Assembly (NCBI GenBank): GCA_963784995.1
Contig: CAWATZ010000007.1
Location: forward strand, 682,001-746,000
Source of the DNA: CAWATZ01 sp963784995
GTDB taxonomy: Bacteria; Planctomycetota; Planctomycetia; Gemmatales; Gemmataceae
DNA length: 64,000 bases
Direction: 5' to 3'
Both the position numbers and the translations under genes were made by a program. How positions within the stretch are numbered: the stretch's first letter is position 1; every line of letters starts with the position of its first letter. Below, piece after piece: positions 28,413-39,013 of this stretch. A model generated the notes under the pieces. That model saw nothing but the letters and a program-made list of their open reading frames with translations. It was not told the origin of the DNA and did not search any database.

Positions 28413-30713
28413 CTAGGGCCGCGGCTTGTTAATCCCTCCGCCAAAGCCTCCGCCTCCGTTAAACCCTCCGCCAAAGCCACCGCCAGCTCCCAGCCCCTTG
28501 GCACCACCAAAGCCGCCTCCAATCTGGGAGGCGGGGGCGTGTCGCGGGAATCGTTCCGCGCCGCTCTGTGTGTCGTAAGCCCCCACGAAGGGGTCCGAGT
28601 TGGCGTAAGCAAACAGCGTCTTCCCATCCGGGCTGAGGCAGTAGAACCCCCAGCCGCCCTGGCTCTTCAAGGGGAACTTCGCCATGCTCTTTGCCGTGGA
28701 CACGTCCCAGCGCGTGACCAGGTAGCCCTCCCCGGGGTCATGGTCGTGCTTGGCGGTCCACAGCGACTGGCCATTGGGGGTGAACGCGAGCCAGCCGGCC
28801 GGTTCCCGAGTGGTGCGGATTTCCTTGAAGGTGTCACCGTGGTAGAGTTTCAGCTCGGCATTGCTTCCGGTCGCCAACGTCTTGCCGTCGGGGGAGAACG
28901 CCACCGAAAGGACGCGGAGGGAATGCCCTGGCAGGACGCGGTGTACCGTCCCCGTCTTCGCGTTCCACACGCGCACCGTCCGGTCGTTACTGCCGCTGAC
29001 GACCCACTTGCCGTCCGGGCTAAAAGTCGTCGGCCCGACGCCAGCCGCGTGGCCGCGCAGGACCAGCGGTCCCTGCTTGAAGTCCGTGTCCCACACCAGG
29101 ACCGTTCCATCGGCACTTGAGCTGGCGTAGCGCTTGCCGTCCGCGCTGAGACTGCCGTAAAAAACCGGGCCAGTGTGTCGCCGGAGAACCAGCTGTTCCT
29201 GATGCGTGTTCGCGTCCCAGACCCGGATCGTATGGTCGCGGCTGGTCGTGATGATGCGGGTGTTGTCCAAAGTGAACACTCCCGCGGACACGGAGTCCGT
29301 ATGGCCCGTGAGGACTCCTCGGCTCTCGCCAGTGTGTGCGTCGAAGAGGTACAGGTTGTTGCCGCACGCCGCGGCCAGCAGTTTGCCGTCGGCGCTCACA
29401 GTGATGAGCCCTCGGGCCGTAATGTTGGGAAGATTGAACTGGCCGTTGTCCAGGCCGGCAAAAGTCTTGTCGGGGCCATTGTCGTGCGGCCTGGGAGCTA
29501 CGGGCTTCGGGGGAAGAGGCTGGTCCGGGGACTTCACGGGAGGTTTCCTGGACAAGATCAGCAACAGGGCCAGCACGAGGACAACCGCCGACCCGACCCC
29601 AGCGGCAATCCAGGCCCACAACGGAACGCCGCCCCGGCCCCTGGACTTGCGGCGTGGCCGACGTGTTTTGCGGGAGGTCCTGGCCGTCGGGTGACTGTCG
29701 GCGATTGGGGCGACGACCGGCATGGTGTCCGGGGCCCTGGCGTTCTTTTCCGGTCGCAGCGTCTCCGCCTCCGCCTCGACGAGGTCCGCGGCCCGCGTCC
29801 CGGGAACGAGAGTGGCTTTGGAAGCGTTCCTGGCCGGCGCTGCCGGCTCGGTCGCCTGGGGCTTGCCGCGCAGGTAGTCTTGCAGGGCCGTCGCCAGTTC
29901 GGTCATCGAGGCATGGCGGTCCGGGATCTTCTTGGCCATCGCCTTCAGGCAGATCGCCTCCAGCTCGGGGTCCAGGTCCGGCCGAAACTTCGACGGCGGC
30001 GGCGGATCGTCGAGAAGGACCTGCGACAGCATCGCCATCGCGTCGCCGGTGAACGGCAGCCGACCGGCGAGCAGCTCGTAGAGGATCACACCGAGACTGT
30101 AGATGTCGCAGCCCGGTCCCATCAGGTTCACGTCGCCGCTGACCTGCTCGGGAGGCATGTACGCCGGCGTTCCCATCATCGAGCCCATCTGCGTCAGGCG
30201 TGCGTCGCCGGAGCGGGCCCGCCGGGCCAGGCCGAAATCCATGATGATCGGCTCGCTGCGCTTGTCGATCATGACGTTGGCCGGCTTCAGGTCGCGGTGG
30301 ATCACGCCGCGCTTGTGAGCTTCGGCCAGGGCCAGGGCCAGCTTGCGCACCAGAAAGGCGCTCTGGCGTGGCGGCTGCGGCCTGGCGGCGACGTACGCGG
30401 CCAGGGGTTTGCCGTCGATGTAGCCCATGGTCAGATAGGGCACGCCGTCGATCTCGCCGACGTCGTACAGGGGGCAGACGTTGGGGTGCAGGATCGTCGC
30501 CGCCGCACGGGCCTCGCGCTGGAAGCGCTCCAGGACCATCGGCCCGTCGTTGCCGCTGAAGGTCGGGATCTTCAGGGCCACGGGCCGGTCGAGCTGCATA
30601 TCCTGGGCCAGGTAGACCGCTCCCATGCCACCCTGGCCCAGGAGCTTCACGACCCGGTAGCGGCTGAAGTTAGTCGGGAGGACCTCGAACCGCTGCAAGG
30701 GAACCTGTTGCAT
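28413..30713 (-). CDS. Membrane Ser/Thr protein kinase with WD40 propeller, paralogue 2
   Basis: 766 residues. I start at MQQVPLQRFEVLPTNFSRYR (30713) because the upstream sequence and ribosome site (GGTGGAGATC) match paralogue 1; the frame is open 27 codons further up. Kinase motifs are as in paralogue 1 and complete. A membrane helix (GVPLWAWIAAGVGSAVVLVL) separates it from classical WD40 repeats: TRDHTIRVWDANTHQ, ASSSADGTVLVWD, VSGSNDRTVRVWNAKTG. The C-terminus is Gly/Phe-rich (GGGFGGGFNGGGGFGGGINK). The 28117-28412 gap after paralogue 1 holds nothing I recognise. The pair looks like a duplication in which the sensor half was replaced or diverged. Confidence 0.88.
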   Translation of the reverse strand: MQQVPLQRFEVLPTNFSRYRVVKLLGQGGMGAVYLAQDMQLDRPVALKIPTFSGNDGPMVLERFQREARAAATILHPNVCPLYDVGEIDGVPYLTMGYIDGKPLAAYVAARPQPPRQSAFLVRKLALALAEAHKRGVIHRDLKPANVMIDKRSEPIIMDFGLARRARSGDARLTQMGSMMGTPAYMPPEQVSGDVNLMGPGCDIYSLGVILYELLAGRLPFTGDAMAMLSQVLLDDPPPPSKFRPDLDPELEAICLKAMAKKIPDRHASMTELATALQDYLRGKPQATEPAAPARNASKATLVPGTRAADLVEAEAETLRPEKNARAPDTMPVVAPIADSHPTARTSRKTRRPRRKSRGRGGVPLWAWIAAGVGSAVVLVLALLLILSRKPPVKSPDQPLPPKPVAPRPHDNGPDKTFAGLDNGQFNLPNITARGLITVSADGKLLAAACGNNLYLFDAHTGESRGVLTGHTDSVSAGVFTLDNTRIITTSRDHTIRVWDANTHQEQLVLRRHTGPVFYGSLSADGKRYASSSADGTVLVWDTDFKQGPLVLRGHAAGVGPTTFSPDGKWVVSGSNDRTVRVWNAKTGTVHRVLPGHSLRVLSVAFSPDGKTLATGSNAELKLYHGDTFKEIRTTREPAGWLAFTPNGQSLWTAKHDHDPGEGYLVTRWDVSTAKSMAKFPLKSQGGWGFYCLSPDGKTLFAYANSDPFVGAYDTQSGAERFPRHAPASQIGGGFGGAKGLGAGGGFGGGFNGGGGFGGGINKPRP

Positions 30714-30891
30714 CAGGCGATCTCCACCGAAGCCATCGGGAACAGCCGAACCCCAAGGATTGGATCGCGGCATTTTACTCCCTGCCGGGCCCACCTACAA
30801 CAACCTCCCTGGTCTTTTTCCCGAGTGAGATCGCCAGCTCCCCCATTGACGCACCCCCTTTTGCCTGGCTGGCCCGCGGACTCTCGGGGAG

Positions 30892-32244
30892 TTAACCGGG
30901 CACCACCACAGAGGCGCCGTTGGCATCTGTCTCCAGGTTCGCAAGTGAAACCGTGATCTCCTGGCCGGGCTTGTTGGGGTCGCCCAGCGTAACGGTTTGG
31001 TTGGCCTCATCGATAGCCACCACGTAGTAGGCATGGTTTTTGTGCAGCGTGCTGCCCGACAGGTCCTTGGGTGTGCCGATGGTGACCAGGTCCCCTTTCT
31101 GAAAGTCCGTGACCATCGTCTCAAAATTGCTCTCGGCCAGCGTGGGATCCGTGCTGGGGAAGGTCAACTTGCTCGCGTCGGCTGAGCCGGTGATCTGTTG
31201 CATCGCGACCTTGGGGTTGCCACCGGCCAGGATGCTGTACGCATCGACAGTGCCGCCCTTGTCGGCGCCTGCCGTGCTGCCTTCCAGGTTCGGAGCCCGG
31301 CTCCAACCCTCTTCCGCCAGCTGGGCATACGCTTTCTCCGCCAGGGCCACCCACAGCACGTTGCTGGGGTCCGAGGCGCTCTGGCCTCGGTTGGCATAAA
31401 CGAAGTCGCCCTTCTGGTTCACCGGCAACTCGCTGTTCACCGTGACGTAGTCGGCCTGCCACTGTTGCGTGGTGAGATTGTACTGGTAGAAGCGCACGGT
31501 GTAGATGCCATCGCCATCGTCGATGAACATGTTCTTGATCGCCTGCGGATCTTGCTGGGCCGTTTCCGCCAGGGCGGCCAGGAAGTAGCAATCCCCCACG
31601 CTGCCCTGATGTACGTCGCTGGGCTTGGGGACGTCTGTGGGCCCGAACAAGTTGCCCTCGGCGTTCTCGTACGTGGCGTCCGGGATGTCGATGGTCGGGA
31701 GGTTGTCGCCGTCGAACCACTTGTTGACAAGTGTTTGCATCTTCCACTCCGGAGACTTTCCCGTCAGTTTGCCCGAGGGGAGCAGCTCCTGGGAGATGTC
31801 GTCCGCGTCCTGGTAGGTCATGTTGGCCGGGTTGGAGTCTACGACTTTGCCTAACAGGTTGGCGACGTCTGGGTCCATGCCCCAATCGGTGGAGTGCGCG
31901 TCCAGATTTCTCAGGAACTTCAGCCCCGCGGAAGACACGTTGGCATCCGGGTTGGGGTTGCTGACCGGAGTAAAGGTCACCTTGCCGTTGGCTAACTGGT
32001 ACTGTTCCGTGCCGTCCACAACGTCCAGGAGGTTGATGACGTCGGTGCGCGTCAGCTGGTTGTTGTCCGCTTTGTACTCGTCCAGGGCTATCTGGCCTAA
32101 CACGTACTGTTCGGTGCCGTAGACCACGGGCGTGGTTGCGTCCAGAACCAGACGGTCTTCAAGAGACTCCAGACCGAGCCGGGCATTCTGGGGGGGACGG
32201 GCGGTGCGGGCCTTACGACGAAACAGAAAAGAGAACAGATTCAT
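30892..32244 (-). CDS. Calpain-like (family C2) cysteine protease with LEDRL N-terminal motif
   Basis: 450 residues. The ATG at 32244 (MNLFSFLFRRKARTARPP) has AGGAG seven bases upstream. A basic stretch is followed by LGLESLEDRLVLDATTP, a motif shared with the beta-helix protein at 52.4-54.5 kb. The protease core has the calpain Cys in HQGSVGDCYFLAALAE, His in LHKNHAYYVVAIDE and Asn in VTLGDPNKPG, so the Cys-His-Asn triad is complete. Calpain-type proteases are rare in bacteria but frequent in planctomycetes. There is no EF-hand or penta-EF domain; calcium dependence is unknown. No classical signal peptide is visible, so the LEDRL region may serve in targeting, which is inference. Confidence 0.82.
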   Translation of the reverse strand: MNLFSFLFRRKARTARPPQNARLGLESLEDRLVLDATTPVVYGTEQYVLGQIALDEYKADNNQLTRTDVINLLDVVDGTEQYQLANGKVTFTPVSNPNPDANVSSAGLKFLRNLDAHSTDWGMDPDVANLLGKVVDSNPANMTYQDADDISQELLPSGKLTGKSPEWKMQTLVNKWFDGDNLPTIDIPDATYENAEGNLFGPTDVPKPSDVHQGSVGDCYFLAALAETAQQDPQAIKNMFIDDGDGIYTVRFYQYNLTTQQWQADYVTVNSELPVNQKGDFVYANRGQSASDPSNVLWVALAEKAYAQLAEEGWSRAPNLEGSTAGADKGGTVDAYSILAGGNPKVAMQQITGSADASKLTFPSTDPTLAESNFETMVTDFQKGDLVTIGTPKDLSGSTLHKNHAYYVVAIDEANQTVTLGDPNKPGQEITVSLANLETDANGASVVVPG

Positions 32245-32486
32245 GAGCAAACTCCTGTACGGGAAAGAGGCATGGGTTGCCAGCCGACCGGGTGCCTTGT
32301 TTCCAGCGGCTGTGTACAGGAGGTACGGGGAATCCCAGCAAAACCTAGCAGGAGTTGAGGGTTTTTTCCTGGAGCCGTTCGGGACGCTCTTGGCTGCGTT
32401 GATCCTTGCTCGCCTTGACGCCCCTGCTTCCGACGCTTACTCTGCCGAGTGTGCCCGCATTGATTCACCCCAGGGAGCGTTACTCC

Positions 32487-34605
32487 ATGCACAAACTCTT
32501 CCTCCTTCCCCTGCCAGCGCTCTTGCTCAGCTGCTTCCCTCTCCTCGCCGACGCCGACCCATCCCAGGTCTTGCCATCGGACAAGAAGCCCGCCGACAGC
32601 CGGCTCTCTCGTGTCCGCACACTCAACGACAAGGACTTCGACCTTGCCGTCCCACCGACGCGCGAGGCATGGGAGGCCCGCAAACAGGCCCTCCGCGAGC
32701 AGGTCCTGGTCGCCACCGGACTCTGGCCGATGCCGGAGAAGAAACCGCTCCAGCCGGTCATCCACGGCAAGATCCAGCGCGACGGCTACACCATCGAGAA
32801 GGTCTATTTCGCCAGCTATCCCGGCCATTACGTCACTGGCAACCTCTATCGCCCCACCACGGGCAAGGGCCCCCATGCCGGCGTCCTGTGTCCGCACGGC
32901 CACTGGGACAGATGGCCGGCTCCACGATGGAACCGGAGGCCAAGGTCAAGGCGGCCCTTCAGCAAAAGGCGGAAGCGACCCGCGAAGGCGCGAGGTACTT
33001 CCTCCAGGCTCGCTGCGCCAACTGGCCCGGATGGGCTGTGTGGTCTTCCACTACGACATGGTCGGCTATGCCGACAGCCAGGCCCTGACGCACCGCGAGG
33101 GCTTCAAGGACGCCGAGGCCGAGCTGCGGCTGCAAAACTTCATGGGTCTGCAAACCTGGAACTCGATTCGCTCTCTCGATTTCCTGCTGAGCCTGCCGGA
33201 CGTGGACCCGAAGCGCATCGGCGTCACCGGGGCCAGCGGCGGCGGCACGCAGACGTTCATCCTGTGCGGCATCGACGACCGCCCGGCCGCCGCCTTCCCG
33301 GCCGTGATGGTCTCCTCGCAGATGCAGGGCGGCTGCGTTTGCGAGAACTGTTCCTATCTGCGCGTCGGCACCGGCAACGTCGAACTGGCCGGCCTGTTCG
33401 CGCCGAAGCCGCTGGCAATGTCCGGGGCCAAGGACTGGACCATCAACGTCGAACGCAAGGGACTGCCCGAATTGCAGGCCCTCTATCGGCTGTACAACGC
33501 CGAGGATCGGGTCACGGCGAGATGCTGGCCGGAATTCGGGCACAACTACAACCAGCACTCGCGCGAGATGATGTACAACTGGTTCAACAAGCATCTGCGC
33601 CTGGGGCAGCCCGAGCCGATCAAGGAAGCAGCGTTCGAGCCGGTGCCGCCGCGCGAGCTGTCGGTGTGGGATGCAGAGCATCCGCGTCCGAAGGATACGC
33701 TCGATGCCGCCGGACTGCGGAAACAGTGGACGGCGGCCAGCGACAAGCAGTTGCAAGCCCTCAAGCCGACAGATGCCAGGGGAGTGGCCGAGTATCGGAA
33801 GGTGATTGGCACGGCCCTGCGGGTCATGGTCAACGACCAGCTGCCGGGCCCCGGCGAGGTTGAGGCGAGTGAGGTCGGCGACAAGGTGGAGCGCGACGGA
33901 CTGACCTGGCGCAAGTATCTGCTGGGCCGGAAAGGCCAGGGCGAGCAGGTGCCGGCCATCGGCATCATGGGCAAGGAGTTCGACGGCACGGTGGTGGTCT
34001 GGATTCATCCCGAGGGCAAGAAAAGCCTCTGGGAGGGTGGGAAGCTGACGGCCGCCGCCCGGAAGGTCCTCGACCGGAAGGCGGCGATCCTGGCCATCGA
34101 TTGTTTCGGCGTCGGCGAACTGAAGGCGGAGAAGATGCCGGCGGTGGACGCCAAGTTTGCCGGCTACACCTTCGGCTACAACCGGCCGCTGCTGGCCCAG
34201 CGCGTCCACGACATCCTGACGGCGGTGGCCTTTGCCCGCAGCCACGAGAAGACCAAAACGGTCCACCTGGCCGGCCTCTCCAAGGCTGGCGTGTGGGTGC
34301 TGCTGGCCCGGGGCCTGTGCGGTAACGCGGTCAGTCGGACCATCGCCGATGGCTCGGGCTTCCGTTTCGCGTCCATCGACTCGACCACGGATGAGATGAT
34401 GCTGCCGGGGGCGGTCAAGTACGGCGATGTGGACGTGCTGGCCGGCCTGGCCGTGCCGGGCGAGCTGGGGTGGATGAACGTGCCCGAAAAGAAGAGCGGC
34501 GGCTGGACGCGGGCGGTGTATCAGGCGGCCGGGGTGGCGGACCGACTCCAGAGCATCGACGGCAAGAAGTCTCCCGAGGAGATGATGGCCTGGCTGGTGC
34601 GGTAA
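32487..34605 (+). pseudogene. Acetylxylan-esterase-like alpha/beta hydrolase, frame broken three times
   Basis: A secreted hydrolase of about 700 residues would result if the frames were joined. The signal peptide (MHKLFLLPLPALLLSCFPLL) follows GGGAG. The N-terminal frame runs to VLCPHGHWD near 32905. One extra base shifts to GRLHDG, another near 32925 shifts to EPEAKVKAALQQKAEATREG, and a missing base near 33018 restores QLARMGCVVFHYDMVGYADS. The rest to 34605 is intact: IGVTGASGGGTQTFILCG holds the nucleophile elbow, with a second hydrolase-like half after residue 400. Three indels within about 120 bases make this the most damaged core gene in the window. If real, the product would be truncated before the catalytic Ser. 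Confidence 0.75.
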
Positions 34606-34661
34606 ATCCACGGCGTCCGCACAGATGCCTGGATTCGGCTTCCGGCCCTTGTCTTCCGCGG

Positions 34662-37600
34662 TCAGGGGTCCTGAAGTGGGGAACCATCCCACACATTGAA
34701 GGTTCCGTCCCGGTTGGTTGAGACCAGCCAGGCACCGTTGGAACTAAAGGCGACGCTGGCGTGGTAGCCCACGTCCTGCACACCCGGTTGGCCCAGGCTG
34801 TGAAGCTGGAAGAGCGACTTTCCGGTGGCGGGATCGAGGAGTGTCACCACGCCAGCGTCGCTGACAGCGGCGAGCCGCCGTCCGTCGGGACTGTAAGCAA
34901 GGCCCGTGGCCGGCGCCAGGCAAGAGAAGAGCTGGACGAGTTCCCAGCTCCCCACCTGGAAGAGGGAGACCCTGTCGCCGACCGCGACGGCCAGCTCGCT
35001 GCCGTCCGGGCGGAAGGCCACGCCGCCGACGGGCAGGTTGTCCCGCGGCAACTCGCGTGGAGACTGCTTGCCGGTCAAGTCGATGGCCCACACCACCGCC
35101 GGCCTGCCGGCGCCTGCTGCCTGGGAGTCCGGCTTCCCCTTGCTCGTGACGGCGACCAGCCAGCCCGCGGCCGGTTCAGCGGCCAGCGCCTGCACCGCAG
35201 GCACGTGGAGCCGGATCGGCTCGGCTTCGACTTCGCTGGCCGAGTCCCAGCGGCGGATGGTGACCCCGTCCGGCCTGGCCCCGGCAGCCCAGAACAGCCA
35301 GCGGCCGGTCGAGTCGGCGGCCACGGCCTGCACGGGTCCCGTTCCCGCCGGCAAGACGCGACGCGGCTGCGAAACGAGCGGCCTGCCCGACGGACCTGCC
35401 TCGCCGGGCTCGCTGTCCCAGATCGCCAGCCTGCGCCGATCCGTGACGGAGACGATGGCCACCCGTCCGCCCGTGAGCATCGCGCTGGGACGAAGGAAAG
35501 AGGCGGATTGGTCTCGCAGGAGAAGTTCGCTCTGGAGCAAGGGCCGGTCGTCGGCCAGAATCCAGGCCTGGCGTTTGCCTTCCCGGTTCAGCGTCCGCAC
35601 GGTCAGGTTGGCGGGGGGTCGGTCGAACGCAGTTCCTTTTGGCGAGGGATGGTGGGAGAGCAGCTGGCCCCGCGGATCGTGCGTGGGGTCCCAGAGCCGC
35701 ACAGTGTGGTCCCCAGAGCCGGAGGCCAGCCAGTCGCCGCGCGGCCCGAAGACCAGGGTGAGGACGTCGGCGTCGTGGCCGCGGAAGACGGCCGTGGACT
35801 GGCCCGTCGTCAGGTTCCACAGCCGAACCATGCGATCGGCCCCGCCGGTCGCCAGCAGTCGGCCGGACGGATGGAAAGCAAGCGCACCGTACCGGGCCGA
35901 GCGTCCCCTGGAAGCGCCAGACCTCGCGCCAGGAGCTTGTTTCCCAGACGCTGACGTTCCCCGATTGATACCCGGCGGCCAGCCGGCTGCCGTCCGCGGA
36001 GAAGGCAACGGTCAGCAGGCCGGTTCCCTGCGAAAGAAGCTCCTTGACCAGCCGATAGGTCGGCCGCTCACGGACCGAGATCCTCGAGCTGGTCTTGTTG
36101 CCGGCAGCGACCAGAGAGCCAGTGGGTTGGATCGCCAGCGCATCGATAATCCCGATGGCAGCAGAGTGTTGCCCGACTTCTTCACCCGTTTGGGGATTCC
36201 ACTCCCGAACGCGGTTGAAGGCTCCGCCGGCGAGCAAGGTCCCTTCCGGAGTGAAGCAGAGCCCTTTCACTCCTTCCCGGAGGGTCACGGTCCAGAGCAT
36301 TTGCCCGGTGGTTCGATCACTCACAACGAGTTTATGGTCGCCAGTTCCCCAGGCAGCCAGCGGCCCGTTGGGCTGCACGGCGACGCTGGTTCCGGGTTCC
36401 GGGTGGAGGGTGGAGGGTGGAGGGAGAAGAAGAGGGTTCCGTGTCTTCTCCCTCCACCCTCCACCTTCCACCCTCCACCCTTCACCCGGAAGGGATTGAC
36501 CCAGAGCCACGGCCAGCTCGTCTGGACTGTTGGGGCGGGAAGGACACAAGGCCAGCCCGGCGACCGGCCCGGGCAACCGCTCCGTGCGGACTTCTGCGTG
36601 AAAGAGTCGGTTCAGATAGTACCACTCCCAGGCCCGCAGATCGTGTTCGCCGGCGCCGGGCCGGCAGGAGGCCAGGAGGTCGCGGGCCTGGGCGGCCTGA
36701 CCGTTTTCCCACAGGAGGGAGGCCTGGGCCACGTGGCTCTGGTACAGGTTCTGCTCGGCCTGACGGCGCTGCTCGGCCTCGGAGCCCAGCGCTGTCTGAA
36801 GATGGCCGCGGGCCTGGACCGCCTTGCGCCACTGCCAGACGATTCCCGTCAGGCCGCCAGCCAGGCTCAGGGCAATCAAGGTCAGCAGCGCCGCCGGCAG
36901 GGGGTGCCGCCGGACCAGTTTGACGGCCCGACCGAGCGCGTTCAGGGGTCGGGCCTGGGTCGGCTCTCCGGCCAGGAAACGGCGGAGGTCCTCGGCGAGA
37001 GCCGTGGCGCTGGCATAGCGTTTGGCCGGGGCCTTTTCCAGGCACTTCAGGACGACCGCCTCCAGGTCGCGGGAGACGCCCCGGCAGAGGCGCGACGGGG
37101 GAATCGGCTCGACGCTGGCAACCTGCGACAGCAGCGAGATGACCGTGTCGCCCTGGAACGGCGGCCGGCCGGACAGGCCTTCGTAAAGGATCGCTCCGAG
37201 GGCATAGACGTCCGCGGCCGGGCCGACGTCCTTTCTCCCGGCCGCCTGTTCCGGGGCCATGTAACTCGGCGTGCCGAGCAGTTCCCCGGTGCGCGAGAAG
37301 TCGCTTTGATCGAGCCGCTTGACCATGCCGAAGTCGGTCACCTTCACCAGCGGTTCGGGCACCCGCTGCGCGGGTACCCGGCCGGACCGTCCCGAGGCTC
37401 CCCCCTCGGCCCCCAGGGGCGGGGAGAGCGGCGCGGGCAGCAGGATGTTGGCCGGCTTCAAATCGCGATGCACCAGCCCCAGCTCATGCGCGGCGTGAAC
37501 CGCCAGGGCCACCATGCGGACCAGCGCCGCCACGTCGCGCACCTTCATCGGGCCGGCACGAAAGCGGTCAGCCAGCGTGCCGCCGCTGACGTACTCCAGT

Positions 37601-38238
37601 GCCAGATACGGTTGACCGCCGGCGACTCCAACCTCGTAGATTTGCACAATGTGCGGATGCTGCACCCGCGCCAGGGCCTCGGCTTCGCGCTGCAGCCGCA
37701 GTTCGGGGTCGCGATCCCAGGAGCTGGGGCGCAGCACCTTCAAGGCCACCGTGCGCCCCAGACCGAGGTGGCGTGCCTTGTAAACGATGCCCATGCCGCC
37801 GCTGCCCAGTTCGCCCAGGATCTCGTAGCCGGGCACGTTGTGGGCGAACGGTTGCGGCAGCGGCGGCTCCCCAACGGGCTCTGCCTCGGCAGCGGCGGGA
37901 TCATCCAGCAAGGCGCGGTGCAGCAGGAACTGATCCTGGATTCGCTCCGCCAGCTCCGGAAAGCGGAAGGCATACTCGGCCGGTCCCGGTCGATCTCCCA
38001 CGGCTTCGCGCACAAGGATCTCATTGTAGATCAGATCCATCCGCGTATCCGCATCGATGGTTCCCGGGAGCGCACCCAGGTAGGTCTCGACCAGCACCCG
38101 CTCGCCTTGCTGCCAGCGCCGCTTTTGGTCGCGGGCGATCACCTCCACGACCTCGGTCGGAGACAGGTCCGCGGCGCGAGCCAGCCGAGCACGGATGTCG
38201 CTGTCGATCCTGGATGGGTGTTTGGGGAGAAGAGCCAT
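34662..38238 (-). CDS. Ser/Thr protein kinase with WD40 repeats, third copy (frame interrupted near 35895)
   Basis: About 1190 residues when joined. An N-terminal helical region (to about 135) precedes the kinase: LGELGSGGMGIVYKARH, VALKVLR, LVHRDLKPANILL, VKVTDFGMVKR and GTPSYMAPEQAAG. Unusually, about 27 residues rich in Pro, Gly and Ala are inserted between the catalytic loop and the DFG motif (near 37345-37445). A membrane helix (PAALLTLIALSLAGGLTGIV) and WD40-like repeats follow. The frame changes near 35895: WRFQGTLGP continues as YGALAFHPSGRLLATGG if one extra base is removed. A pyrimidine-rich palindrome is read in frame at 36397-36491. The sigma factor gene ends ten bases upstream, so the two form a sigma/kinase pair. 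Confidence 0.82.
36397..36491. repeat. In-frame palindrome of GGTGGAGGG units inside kinase gene
   Basis: The left arm (36397-36430) holds three GGTGGAGG units and the right arm (36444-36491) carries the complementary units plus one extra. The region is translated in the kinase as GWRVEGGGWREK and then LLPPPSTLHP. The frame is kept on both sides. It lies between the helical region and the first propeller blades. Confidence 0.7.
37357..37379. repeat. Small palindrome within the catalytic-loop insertion of the third kinase
   Basis: Arms GGGCACCCGC and GCGGGTACCC with a single mismatch around a 3-base loop, inside the segment coding for the extra residues between HRDLKPAN and DFG. It suggests that the kinase insertion came from a palindromic element. 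Confidence 0.5.
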
Positions 38239-38248
38239 CGAAGTCGCT

Positions 38249-38816
38249 TCATTGGTGTGTTTTCAAATCGTGCGCCAGCCGTTCCGCGGCACGAGCCAGC
38301 TGCATCCGGCGGCCGTCGGCGGAGCCGCCCAGCTCGGCCGCGATTTCTCCCCAGGTCATGCCCTGGACCCGTCTCTGGGCCAGCTCCGCCTCCTCCGGGG
38401 TCAGGCGGCGTGTGATCGCCTCCATCAGCTCCCGCCCGGCGACCACCTCGTCCGGCGGCAGCTCCCGGCTCGCCGCGTCCTCCGTCATGGCAACGACCTG
38501 CTTGTTTTGTTTGTGCCGGCGAACCTGATAAAACACGCGATTGCGGACCATGACCAGAAACAGTTTGCGCAGATCGTCCGGCCGGGACAGGTCATAGCGC
38601 TGCGGTGCGCCTTTGAGAAAAAACCACGCCAGGACCGATTGGCAGATGTCGGCCGAGTCGAACAGCGTGCGCAGACGCGCCTCCCAGGGACGCAGCCAGG
38701 CTCGAACCATCGTGCGGACCACCGGCTCATAGCGCCGAATCAGCTCGTTGATAGCCGACTCGTCGTTCTGCCGGACGCGGCTCCAAGAGTTGCTGGAACT
38801 CGCCGTCCGATTCCAT
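38249..38816 (-). CDS. ECF-type sigma factor paired with the third kinase (frame interrupted near 38785)
   Basis: The ATG at 38816 has a strong GGGAGG site and gives MESDGEFQQLLE. The main frame then supplies RVRQNDESAINELIRRYEP if one extra C near 38785 is removed. Region 2 follows with FDSADICQSVLAWFFLKG and LRKLFLVMVRNRVFYQVRRH. Region 4 is LTPEEAELAQRRVQGMTWGEIAAELGGSADGRR split over a helix-turn-helix. About 189 residues in all. An opposing TATAAT lies near 38850-38855, upstream of the start. Planctomycete sigma factors of this group are commonly encoded beside a Ser/Thr kinase, as here. Without the frame correction the protein would start elsewhere and lack a good ribosome site. Confidence 0.8.
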
Positions 38817-39013
38817 GGCTGCACCTCCCTGGTAGTAAACAAGATGCAATTATACTCGTCCCGGCTGGGCTGGTACAATCGCCAGCTCCCGGCCAGCACG
38901 AAAAAAACTTGCGAAAAAGGAAGAAAGGCTGTTCGCTTTTCCGCTCGACCGTGCTGTAGATGGCAAGCTCGCAGGTTGGGGGTATCGAAATCCTAGCTGC
39001 CAGGAGAAGACTT

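Noticed and set aside
34906..38415. A 1169-codon open frame on the plus strand
   Set aside because: Shadow of the third kinase and its sigma factor, with no recognisable domain.
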